Positions 48,700 to 60,642 of a DNA stretch of 64,000 nt are shown here, piece by piece. Within the stretch, counting starts at the first letter, position 1; each line of letters begins with the position of its first letter. The stretch lies in NCBI GenBank assembly GCA_025786725.1, contig JAHLTZ010000064.1:1-64000 (forward strand), read 5' to 3'. The notes below the pieces were generated by a model. It worked only from the letters and a program-made list of their open reading frames with translations. It searched no databases and was not told the origin of the DNA. This DNA comes from Syncephalis fuscata (Eukaryota; Zoopagomycota; Zoopagomycetes; Zoopagales; Piptocephalidaceae). The position numbers and the translations under genes are program-made.

Positions 48700-48835
48700 A
48701 ATGTAGCTAATGTGGCATAAAATGGGAATAGCATAAGTGAATAGAGTATATATGTGTACTGAATACATGCATACTGGATAATAAATCTACAATGATGAGT
48801 GCTTTGGACCCTGATGTCATTCATCACCTATCATC
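48700..48835 (-). repeat. Repeat C, inverted relative to 51800-51935
   Basis: About 130 bp; the reverse complement matches 51805-51930 (GACATCAGGGT, TATGTATATATTCAGTA, ATATACTCTATTCA). Weaker relatives lie near 29470, 43950 and 52490. Confidence 0.65.
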
Positions 48836-50288
48836 AGGTTCAACTGAACGGATGTTTAATTTAAATGTATAAATAATATATACAATCATTTGAACCATTA
48901 AATCACATTAAACAACTTACTAGTCATTTAATGTAAAAAATGGCTATTTTTAATTAATTAGTAAGATGATATATACAATATTCTGATACAAATTATAAAT
49001 AAAATAGCAATGTCTATATAAACAGTGCGAATAAATTGAAATGCTAATGAGGGAATTGTTCAAGCAATAAAATAAAGCACAGAAGACAATCAGTACAGAA
49101 ATAGCAGCATGTAATTGGCACAATTATTGCACTAGCAACTATAATTATGCAATAGTAGTTATTTCGTAAGTACTGTCAGTATGATTACTAAACAAGCTTA
49201 TGCACCAAATCTGTAATGCTGATTCATAGCAACCCAACCCAATCAGCATTTTTTTCAATATAAGTAAAAGCGTAGGAGTGTATTTAGTGAATAGATTCCG
49301 TCAAGTGTAAAGGAAATGAAGTGAAAGCAACGTAGATTATTGGCTGTGTAATTAACAGAAAATAACTATAAATATGTGAAACATAAATATTAATGGCAAA
49401 ATAATAAGCAGAGTATGGATATTAGAAAGCAATCGATCCAAAGTGACGGTAAAGCATAGAACATATAATTAACAAGGTAATGTTGCACCACCAATATATT
49501 TGCGAATAAAGGAAATAATACAAAAATATGACAAAACAAAAACCAAGTGCTATTTAACTGTAGTTTTACATCATCTAGATAGCTTATATACAAATAAATG
49601 AAAACAAAGTCATGTTAATAAAGTCATCAGCTTTCAGACAGGCAAATTTTAACGTCACACATGGTACTTTATGCGTACTCCAAAATGCTTATGAACACAA
49701 AGCATTAATGAAATAAGTCTGCTACTAACTTGCGTTATATTATCATAACTTTTAAATTAGCAGCGTTTGTCTCAACTTTAAACCCGGTTGTTTAATACTA
49801 TTTTTATGCTAACGAGCATTATAATTTTACATGAGTACTATGTTTTTTTACCACTCTTTTGTTTACTTTTTTGTTTACTTATCTTGTTTATCCATTCGTT
49901 TAACGCAAAGTTAACTGCTATTTAAACATTTTCTCTCGCGCGACTATATTCAATCCTTAAATCTTATTTTATAACGCAAGCACTTTTATTGCGTTGCTTC
50001 TGTCATTTAAACAATAGTTTATTTTTGTTATTCCAACAAACGCGTATATGACATGCAATGTTTTTGTTTTCACACTTATCCTTCTCCTATACTCTTCTTG
50101 TATCTTCTTTTATCGCCATCAGTCTCTGCGTCTTAAATACAGCTGCTTATTTTCCGATTAAATACATACAAGCTGTATACTTGCCGCGTACAAAAGGTAA
50201 GTGGTTACGGCACAATCGTTATGTTTATTTGTATCATACCAATTAGGTAATCATCAGTAACACAAGCACAAACAAGAACTGTATAAAC
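48836..50288. other. AT-rich spacer, no gene seen
   Basis: A pyrimidine-rich tract at 49840-50110 may be the promoter/leader of the next locus. Nothing else is supported. Confidence 0.45.
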
Positions 50289-51048
50289 ATGCCACGTACT
50301 GTACAAGCAAAGAAATTGTTGCAGCTGCGATAATCGCCAATAAAGCGTGGCCACAAGACACAAAAAAAAAGCTTTTCACCGCCGCAGCTCAAAAACAATC
50401 AAAACAGATTTACTTCAGGTGCTGGACAGCGCGAATCAACAAGTACGTGGCAGTTTAGTCACTGCATCAACAACATTGAAGGCTCAATTGTCGAATTCTA
50501 CGGCTATTGAAATAATCAAAAAAACTTTGATTCCGTTGATCAAGAAACACAGAACGGCTAACCAAGCACGCTCCATGATACAGTCATTGTTGCCGGCTGA
50601 ATCATTGACTACTAACAGCACAAATAAGCTGATATGCCACGCTCAACCAGCGCGGTGCGTAAAACACCGTAGCAATAAAGCATCGCCGCCTTCTACAAAA
50701 AAGGCATTCAAGAAGGGCAGCCGGGTTGTCAAGCATCAAGTAAAGGAAATGATCAAACAAAGGCTGGCCAAAAGCAATCAATGGCGCTCAATGCCAAACA
50801 ATCCTGCCGAACAGAGTGATAATATTCTAATTAAAATAAACAAGGCAAGTCAATAATAAGTAGTATGATGACTTGTATTAACAACTACTATTAGGAAAAG
50901 GCACCGATATTTTGTTATACCGATGATACCACTCTGGCTATTAGCCAACCGAGTGATGAAAATGGCTGTGTAGGGAGCATATTGCTCAAAAGCGCAAGCT
51001 GAGTCGGCTTGACTCGGCAAATAATGAGCAAACTATTAAAAACACAAG
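50289..51048 (+). CDS. Unrecognised basic protein gene, frame-broken
   Basis: A short frame from ATG 50289 (MPRTVQAKKLL) passes into a long Lys/Arg-rich frame (to 50844), apparently through one-base losses near 50325 and in the A run at 50361-50369. Exon 1 ends AACAAG|GCAAGT, a GC donor identical to that of CUL4 exon 10. Exon 2 (50896-51048) reads in phase, and a further one-base loss near 50993 (AAAA run) would let it continue to a CACAAG|GTAAGC donor. The protein is helical and basic, with repeated Lys/Ser patches and no domain I recognise. It could be a real gene carrying assembly errors or a decaying one. Confidence 0.45.
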
Positions 51049-52662
51049 GTAAGCAATCATTTAATTTTGCGTAGTAATACTAACGTTTGATAATCAAATT
51101 GGATGCACTACTTGCTATTCCATGCTCAAAACCCAGAATCTCCAGGCAACGAATGGAACTGCTGCATGTTAGCATTATCTCAATATGCTACCATCTACAT
51201 AGACATTTTTTACATCGACAGCCATTCCCAACACCCTCTCGTCAAATCACATACACAAACCATATTTGCTTTACGATGAGTTGGGACTGACTACGACAGC
51301 GCTAGCCATAGAATTTTCACAAGTTAGCGACAAGCCGCTACTTTACACTGCCAAAGAGATAGCTGCAAAAGCTGACCAGGGAATATACATTACTCCTTTA
51401 AAAAGACAAATTGTATTGGTGGCTCAAGTTCGCCACCTTCCAATATACGAACGAATAGACGTATTTGTAAATGGACAAGCAAGCGTAAGTATCTAATACA
51501 CACTATAAACGAATATAAATACTAACGCAGCATTGTATTCAGTAGTCATTTCTATAAACGTATTACAGGTCTTGAGGCAAGCCCACTATACAATCAAACA
51601 AGAAATAAATAAGCTTGTATTGAGGCGTCCTTATATAATAATCTATACTCTATTATCTGTTTAGTTTTATTACTTTTGTATTTGTAATTAATATGTATTT
51701 GTCTTTAATATTTTATTACCCATTTAGTGTGATTTGATGGTCAAGCGACTACATTTAATAGTATTTTCACAATCGAATTACGCATTTGTACTAATAAAAA
51801 TGGACTGGACGGTGAGTGACATCAGGGTTCAAAATACTCACTATCATAGATTTATCATCTAGTATGTATATATTCAGTATACACATATACTCTATTCAGC
51901 AATATCATTCCCATTCTATGATTTACTAGACACGTTCTATTGTTTATATGCAGCAATATACTTTACTCTTCCCACTCATTGCTTAATATACACTATAACT
52001 CTACCATCAATATCCATACCATTCCATTGTACATTCATTCTAATGCATATGATTTTATACTCGTTAAGCTTTTTTCTATCCAAAACTATTTCTTATTTGT
52101 TCTAGCTTTGTTATTAACAATTTCCAACTAGTTTTGCCTATCTGTTTATTAAAATATATGTATTAAACTTCGTCACGACTAATTGTCATTCTATATTGTA
52201 TATTCATTATACTGCATATTGTTTTATTGTACAATAGTTACATACTATTTAAACTGTCATAAACTAAATCTGGTTTTATTGCTAGTAGATCTCAGCTCTT
52301 TTCATTCATTCGCTCATACATAGATATCTGTAACTTCAACGCTGTCTATTGTACAATTCGATTGTATAATAGTGTACTATCTATCATTCTGCCATATAAC
52401 AAATATATTTAAAACGGTCTTAATTCGGCACTAGATTTATTCATTATAAATTCAATTTATAAAATTATATAATAGAACGAAATAGATGAATAGAGTATAT
52501 ATGCATACAGGATAATAATAATAATAATAATAATAATTAGGTTTATAATGGATAGTAATTCAATGGGATAGATAAATTTATTGAATTAGAAATAAATTAC
52601 AACGAAGAAACGTGTAGATCTGTTTTTTTTTACTTTTCTTTAATCGCCTTCGTAGCCAAACT
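51049..52662. other. Possible downstream exon, repeat C, then spacer
   Basis: An open stretch at about 51190-51484 (protein text DELGLTTTALAIEF ... YERIDVFVNGQAS), bounded by a CATAG acceptor and a GTAAGT donor, may be another exon of the preceding locus. 51800-51935 is repeat C in plus orientation. ATA/TAA microsatellites lie near 52515. Confidence 0.35.
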
Positions 52663-54201
52663 ATGTCCCTTTATACGTTGCGTTCAAGCGCAATACGCAG
52701 TGTAAAAGCTGCGTGGACGCTTCAGGTAGATTAGTGGACAGTACAATGTCCTTACAGCTACTGATTCAAGTGATTGGTATTAGATTCGCAATAATGTTAC
52801 GGCAGCCACGGCCACTAGCACACTTGATACCGCCTACCAACATGCAGTCAAGGTGCTTCAAGAACAACGCGAACGCAAGTTGGCGGAAGTAAAGATGCTT
52901 GAAGAAAGGCTACAAGCAATTACAGGCGAAGGTAAGATGCGACACTTGTTAGTGACGCGCAGCTTATAACGATCAATCTATATTATTTATTAGACGGACT
53001 AGCCGAGGGAAAGCGCCGTAATATTAAACGGGATATATTTAAACTAAAGGTTCAAGCGGATAAAGACCAGCCAGAAACACTTAAACGTATAAAAAATAAT
53101 GATTGTACGTATAAACGACTATAAGCCAATATAAGCAACTAATTAGTATGTCTATCAATAGTCGATCTAACGCAACCGGTATTCCGTCATATGCGCCAGC
53201 GTCTATGGAAGATGGGGCCACGTAATAAACTGGTAATAATGCAGTTATTATATTGAATGGTGTTTAATTGATCAATTCTTGCTAATGACAGTTGGAACGA
53301 GTTACACAAATGAACATTTTACCAGATGTATTGCCACCATCGATCCAACCAGATATTGATGTTCAAATTGCCTTTGAAGGCCATTCTAATGACTCATTTG
53401 TACATGGCGATGTTATCTCAACTGAATGGACGATAAAGCCACCTACGATAAACGCCCAGTGCTTCCATGATGCAACGCGTCTTTACACGCTACTTTTAGT
53501 AGATCCAGGTAATATTATACAGCAGCCATATCAATACTTAGTAGCTACTAACTCATATGCCTATAGATGAGCCATTCCCTGAGGAACGCACCTATCGCAC
53601 ATCCTGCCATTGGCTGGTGTAAGATTCATAGAGATCTAATAATACGACAAGTCTGCTAACCGGTTATTTAATAGAACGGATATTCCACTCAGTATCATGA
53701 CACCTACGCTGAACACAGAGGCTGGGCAGACCATTTTATCTTATTTGCCGCCCCATCCAGCCAAAGGCAGTAAAAAGCACCGTTATACCCTGGTATTACT
53801 CGAACAAGAGGCACAAGAACAACAGAACCAACAACCAAATACCACATCATTGGTTAACCGGTAATTATCTGTTATACACAAGTGAATCTACTACTTATAA
53901 CCAAGCATACTATGTATAGCACCATTGATGTACAGCAGTTTATAAAACAATACCGGTTAACACCACGTGGCCTTACCTTTTTCCGCTGTGAATGGGAGCC
54001 ATGCACAGATACTGTGTACAAAGAGATACTCGGTAATTACTATGACATGCCACGTCTGTATTCTATCTAACACCATTGTTGCTGTATGTTCCATCTATGC
54101 TTCTAATAGGAATACGACCACCAAGATATGGACGTGTACCCAAACTGGATCCAGTACGAGATGCGGCAATTATTGAACGAATTCGCCTTTTAAATATCTA
54201 A
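52663..54201 (+). CDS. Mitochondrial large-subunit ribosomal protein mL38 (PEBP fold)
   Basis: Nine exons join in one frame to 350 residues: 52663-52725, 52784-52931, 52994-53104, 53162-53232, 53292-53508, 53567-53618, 53675-53860, 53920-54032 and 54110-54201. Exon 1 encodes a Ser/Arg/Leu-rich mitochondrial presequence. Exons 2-4 form a coiled, charged N-terminal region. A PEBP-like domain follows from about residue 130: the DPDEPFPEERTYRTSCHWLV ligand-site-like segment, then KHRYTLVLLEQ and LTPRGLTFFRCEW. The C-terminus is RPPRYGRVPKLDPVRDAAIIERIR. mL38 (MRPL35 in yeast) is a structural protein of the mitoribosome central protuberance. No frame problem. Confidence 0.9.
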
Positions 54202-57002
54202 AAATAAATCGTTCTTTACACACACACAGAAATAAAAAGTAAAAGAGGAAAAGGAAATTGTTAATAGACCCCACTTATATCACTATGCCATATCGTCATT
54301 ATCTATGCATCATGGCATATAGATAAGGCGGTGCTACCTCGTATCTATTATTACTGCTCATACCATCAATATTAAGCACCATACTACTAGTACTGTAGTG
54401 GTGGTTATTACAGGTACATTAGGTGCATTTGATATAAATAACAAGGTGTACACAGCATTTAAATACTTAAACTTGTTTATAATAAAAGTAATAACAACTA
54501 GCTTATAAGCATGTTTATTGTAACTTTAAGGCTGACCTTGAGATTTGCCTTGACAGTACCGCATGTCTTTCACCATACATCAGTGGGATCAATGTGTGTA
54601 TAAAGAAAAGAGTGAAGACAAGGACGGTAAGGGGTATGTTACAGCCCTGACCATTTAAAACACTACTATGAATACATGTATATATGTTACAATCATATGA
54701 CAATGACGATACTATGGCTATTGAGACGAGTAGACGAATACTGAGGCACTACTTGTTTCTACCACTTAACAGGAGATATAGACACACACACACATTAAAC
54801 ATTTAAACCAAATTAAACAAAAGGATGTCCAGTATATTGGCTGTTTCAAGTTATCCACCAGGTTGGGTGAGCTGTACACCACATACACGCGACTGACTCA
54901 ATAGAGCACTTTTACCATATTTGTTCACTTTCTTTATATATATATAGATAGATGGAGAGATGCACGTATTGATAGGTAGCATTTTATTAATACCCTAGAT
55001 GGTGGTGGTGGTGGTAGCAGTCTTTTGAACTAGTCACTATTCTATAATAATAGACACAATATATCTATTAAGCTAAAACACAGCCAATGACCCTTGCTAT
55101 TATTGGTCCTATTACTATATCATGGCTATCATTGCTTGTTATAGTACTTGCAATGTGTTAGTGGTCACAGCTATCTGAATAGGCCGATATGCTCTATTTT
55201 AGTCAGTAATAAGAAGAGGGAAATGGCAAGGCCAAACTTGTACACACTCGCATATACGCACGCGCACACACACACCCCTTTTCACGCCTGGTCCTTTAGG
55301 TTTCTTTTACAATAGTCGTGCCTCTCTTTCTTCTTCCATATTCCTCGTTCTATGCAGTAGTAGAGTAATAGCGTTGACTATTACTATTAAACACCTTTAT
55401 TATACTGTCATCACTATAACTGCCACCTCCATATTGACCTTCAACGTTTCTCCTCCTTTCATTTTTCCTTCTTTTTGCGTGCACAATTGTCCTTCTCCTT
55501 TCAACGGCCTTGGTGAACAATAACAACAACAACAAAACACCAACCATTATAGTCGCCACTACAACAATAACAACCGGTTAACTACAACTATCTAACTTGT
55601 TTTTCAGTAGTCTGTCTGTCTGTCTGTCTGTCTATCAGTTAGCCAAGTACTCAATCCTTTTTATTTCACTCCTTCTCTTTTGCTATTACCGCCACTACTA
55701 CCACCACTATCTCTATCTCTACCACTTCTTTATCTCTACCCCGTGCACACCGTGCCCCTTCCTTGTCTGTGACTCATTCATTTCAATTTTGTCAAGTTAA
55801 AGCGTCTATTGCCTAGCAAATTATCTTTGTTTATGTAAGTCATATAGGGGCGTGATTATGGAGTGTCAAGATGACAGACACTGTAGGTGACTATGCGTGA
55901 GTACATATCTGTATCTGTCTATTATTATCGATCGATCCATCTATCTATTATCTATCTATTTATCCATTTATTATTAGTGCTTGTAGCTTATGAATATTGC
56001 TTTTATTTGTCGCCGCTTAGAGTATAATAATAGACTAGTGAGACAAATAGTCGATGACTCAATATAGTAACCAAATCATGATATTTTAATATCCGATCCT
56101 ATTTTCACTTTCTCGCTCCTTGAAGTGCATATAAACATGCTTCACTGTTTCCACTACGGCAAGCGGTACTTGTTTAATGCCACCATTCTCCTTGATTGCT
56201 CCTTGATGACAACTAAACACGGCAGTCAATTGCTCCGCTTGTTTGTCTAGGTGGATATGCTTTGTTTAACAAAGGTATTATTTAAGTGTTGATGTTCTAA
56301 GAAGTTTATTAAGATTGAAGTGGCGCATGAATGTTATTTAGATCATTACGGCACTTCATTTCATTCTCCGAAGTGTCATTGGTTGGTTGAGTGGCAGGAA
56401 CGAATTGATCTACTTCCGAATCTATTTGTATAAATTGTTTATTGAGCATATATTGTATGACCGCCCCTTTTCTATCTTTTTTATTATTACTACGATATAT
56501 CTCCTTTAATAGTGAATAGTAATAGCCGTATTATTAATAGTACATTTATAAGCGATTGATAGTTATTATATAATATATCTATATATGATATATCTATATA
56601 GCTATTAATTTGAACTATTGGCTATATTAAAAGTATAGCCAATAAGCTACACATTAATTAAAACGAATAACGATTGCTATTATTCTTATTATTGGCAGTA
56701 TACTAACGTTATTATTTGAATAGCCAACATTGACGCGTTTACTTATTAAACATAGGCTGTTGTTACAGTGACAGTTAAAGTATTACAGTCGTTGTTGTTG
56801 CTGGTACAACAGCCGTTGTTACTTATTCTTGTTGACTATTTACTATACGTATTGGTCTTTTATATACGTGGATTTCAAAGATTAAGTTGATAAAAGCATT
56901 TATATCGAGCACTACTATCGGACGACCAAACAATAGCAACTATAACAGCAATAGCAACCATACCTGCACTAACTACAACAGTCATCTGCATCGCTATTCG
57001 TT
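54202..57002. other. Long upstream region with microsatellites
   Basis: 2.8 kb without a supported gene. It contains GGTGGTGG (55000), CA repeats (55257-55275), TCTG repeats (55611-55633) and TATC repeats (55930-55970). Pyrimidine-rich stretches at 55590-55790 could be leader or promoter of the Bni4-like gene. A minus-strand 69-codon frame (55350-55559) with one TM-like segment is not supported. Confidence 0.45.
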
Positions 57003-59932
57003 ATGGCTCGTTCCAGTGGAAAGAAGCAATCGAATCGACGTGAAGAAGCAGGAAACAAAAGTGCCACTAATGGAAAACACCAGCCACAGTCACAAGCCAG
57101 CTCATCGGCAGCCACCGCAGCTGTTCTAACGGATTTGAACGCCAATATGCGAACGCAGGCGTCGCAAGGGCGTAACAGCAATCGACGCAGTTTATTTATG
57201 GCCGGTGATTTATTTAAACGCAACCAAAACAACAACGCTTCATCCAACAGCCATGCTCAATCTACCGCCGGCATGGATACAGCATCCAATAGTGGCACAT
57301 CCACTACAACGAATACAACAATGGCATCAGGTACATTTACCCCAGAACTTTCATCGGTCAATCAACGATTAAAGGATTCAGACACGGCGAGTATTCGTAG
57401 CAATTCAAGTGTACGTTCAAACATTGCCCAGCGTCTCCGACGTGTCTTCAGTGCATCAAATATGTTTGATAAAAGCCGTGGCAGTGACTCAGAAGGTAAA
57501 TCAAGTGATCGTAAAAAGGCTATTGCATCAGCACCTGGATCACGACCCGATACACCCGATCATATTAAAGGCAAAGGTGTAGATCATTATACGGCATCGG
57601 CATCGCGTAAATCTACATCCTCTCAACACTCCAACTACACCAGCAATGGTGGTAGTGGTAGTACACGCAATAAAGAATATGGCCACAGTTCTAGTAGTCA
57701 ACGTCGTCGTGCCGGCAGCTCCAGCAACAACGAACGTACCACTATTTATCAAGGCACCAATAGCAGCGGCAGTCATCACCAACCATTTAACGGTGGCCGT
57801 CCTTCATTCTCATCGTCATCATCATCCATTTGTTCAGTTCAATATAGATCAGGCATGGCCAATGGCATGATACATACATCGTCTACTGGATCGGTGAGTT
57901 CACTTGGACAACATTCAGTAGCATCCTATCAACAACAACAACAAAGACGTGGCAGTGCTAGTAGCAATGGTACTCACCGTTCACGTCGCAGCACCTACAC
58001 CAATAATAATGGTGGTGGTAGTAGTAGTGGACACGATTCACCTGGTATGGCCAATGGTAACATTTACGCGATGTACGGTGGTGAAAATGGGTCATCTAGT
58101 TCATTAGCCTCCGCACCGGCCAATATAGCCCACTATAACCATAACAATAACCATTATACCAGTGGCAATATAGCCAATATGACACGTGAATCTAGATCTG
58201 CCTCATTCCACGGCAATGGCAATGGCAATAATGGTGTTTATCGACGTCCAGTGGCCCCTTCACCACTTGGATCATCATCATCCGCTTCTCATTCAAGAGC
58301 AAAGTCATTTAGTGGCACTACAACCGTTACTACTGCCAATACTGCAATGATGATGACGATGACAACACCCACCACTATACATCCATCTAGCAGTAGTAGT
58401 AGTAGTAGACCTTTATGTTCACCTCAATTAATGGTAACACCTCCACCACAACACATGTTTGGTGCATCTTTACCATTCAATGGCCAACAACAGTCACCAC
58501 AGTCACCATTCCATCCACAACCTGCACCGGTAATGAATGCAAATCAAATGATGCAACGTCATTCGTGGATGCCTCAAATGGGCCGTCCAGCATCTCCGTA
58601 TTTCTCTCCCGCCAATGCAAATAGTATGTCAAATAATATGTATTCTAATTCTGTGATGTCATCTCAAATGCACTCCGTTCATAATAATGTGAATGGTGGC
58701 CATGTTAATGTTGCCTTTAATACACCGATAACCCCACCATTCCCAGTAGTCCATAACAACAACCATAACAACCATAACAATGCACAATGGGAAGCCTATA
58801 GACAGAGAAACTTATCAGAGCCTATTCTAAGAACCTGTCCTACTGGCAACCCTTCATTAATGGTACCTGGACAAGGCATGTCAACCCCATCCAATGGCAC
58901 ATCTAATGACAGTACTCATCGTCAGAATATGAATACATTGACTATTTCTGAAGGAGAAGAAGAAGAAGCGGAAAAGACCACACTAATGAATCAATTAAAT
59001 GAAGATGACGATGATGTATATTCAACAGAAGAAGGTAGTGAAGAGGAGGAGGATGAGGAAAGTGACGATGAAGATGAGCAACCATTAGGTAATCAGTTAC
59101 TATTTGCACATCATGAACATAATCAAAATGATTCCAAATCATCGTTAATATCAACCGGCAGTACAAAAGACCGACCCATGCCCAGTCGTAGTATTCTAAA
59201 AGGTAATTAATAGACATCCACATAGTATAAGTATTAATTAGGGGTTTGTTTATAGCTAGTGGTATTGGTACTAGTCCAGAAATGGCTCGTATGCCATCTT
59301 CACCTGCCCCATGGACTAATAGAAATTCTAGTTATAAGAATGATAGTAGTAGTAATGAAGTGACATCATCAGCATCTGAACTATCTGTATTGGATGTTAC
59401 TCGATCTCAATCTGGTTCATCTTCATCTACACTATCGAATGAAGAGGCCGAGTCATCTGTTTCTACTTCATCATCGGCCTCTTCTTCCTGTGAAGCACTA
59501 CTAACCCCGGCATCTTCATCTACTGCCGTATCCACTGTGAATGAAGCAGATGGACCATTAAAGGTCTCCTCATCTACACTTAGTAACAATGATGAAGATA
59601 TTAGTGGTAGTGGTAGTGGTAGTGATATGACCACGACCCTTCAGACTAGTAGTCAACCACCACCACCACAATTACATAACAATAACAATAGTACTACTTC
59701 TAAATCCATGGTGGTGGTGGTGGTGGACAAAGAACCTAAGCGATTCCGATTTAATGAACGTGTTCTTGTAGGCGAGACATGGCCAGCTACTGAATATGAC
59801 CGTCGTGGTGAATCTATTATTAGATTAACCCCTGCACTAGCCCAAGCGATTAAAATGGAACTCAACGAATTTAAAGCGAAAGAAATGGCCGTTCATGAAG
59901 ATTCGCGCATCTACACTCACCTATTAGCATAA
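57003..59932 (+). CDS. Bni4/Afr1-like protein, probable PP1 adaptor
   Basis: Exons 57003-59202 and 59256-59932 join in phase 1 to 958 residues. Most of the protein is Ser/Asn/Gly/His-rich low complexity, with a basic segment near 138 (NIAQRLRRVFSASNMF) and an acidic run at about 650-700. The conserved end (895-958) begins with the RVxF-type PP1 docking sequence KRFRF. It continues WPATEYDRRGESIIRLTPAL then IKMELNEFKAKEMAVHEDSR, closing THLLA. This C-terminal block is the part shared by fungal Bni4/Afr1 proteins, which tether PP1 (Glc7) to septins and chitin synthase at the bud neck. Assignment rests on this block only. Confidence 0.7.
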
Positions 59933-60642
59933 TAGTTGTATATATAGTTATAGTTATAGTTATATATATATATGTGTGTGTGTGTATTATCTGCAATAAT
60001 CTATCAATACCAATTACTTATACTGTTTCTTGGTTATGGTTATGGTGGTTGTATAGACGCGGTGACATTTCTTTACTTCTACTACTACTACTACACTTTT
60101 ATTGTCTTCTATTATTATTATGCGTTTATTATTTACATTTGTGTTAACAACAACAACAACAACAACAATATTGCATCCATTGTCGTCACCTTTCTATTTT
60201 ATTATATGATATAGTAATGGTTATTCATCAATGATATGACATTAAACATGTGTGTGTCATATTAATAAGAAGAATTCAATGACGCTTCTTTTTTAGTATG
60301 GTCCTTTTCTTCTTCTTCTTCTTCTTTCTATATCATTTCATTGCTCTTCATTTTCAAAGCATAGTTTTATTTATAATGCACTTATAAAAATTACCATTTT
60401 CATTATCTATTCATGTTATTATAGTTTTATAAATTGTGTGGGTTTACATATATATATATATACAAATCATGGCCACAGTTTCTACTCTAGTAGAAATGGC
60501 TAATAGATATATTTATTTATACTTGTATATTGATACTAGAAAGTGAGTAAAATAGATAGATAGAGAGAGAGAGAGATAAACAAATAAGCAGCATATCAAA
60601 TCATCACTTATAATGCAACCATATAGCTTAATGACTAGTTAT
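59933..60642. other. Convergent 3' flanks, microsatellites
   Basis: TA, TG, CTA, AAC and CTT short tandem repeats; no gene. Confidence 0.5.

Noticed and set aside
55350-55559. Small membrane protein on the minus strand
   Set aside because: Leucine run comes from CAA repeats; first codon is not ATG; sits in the leader region of another gene.
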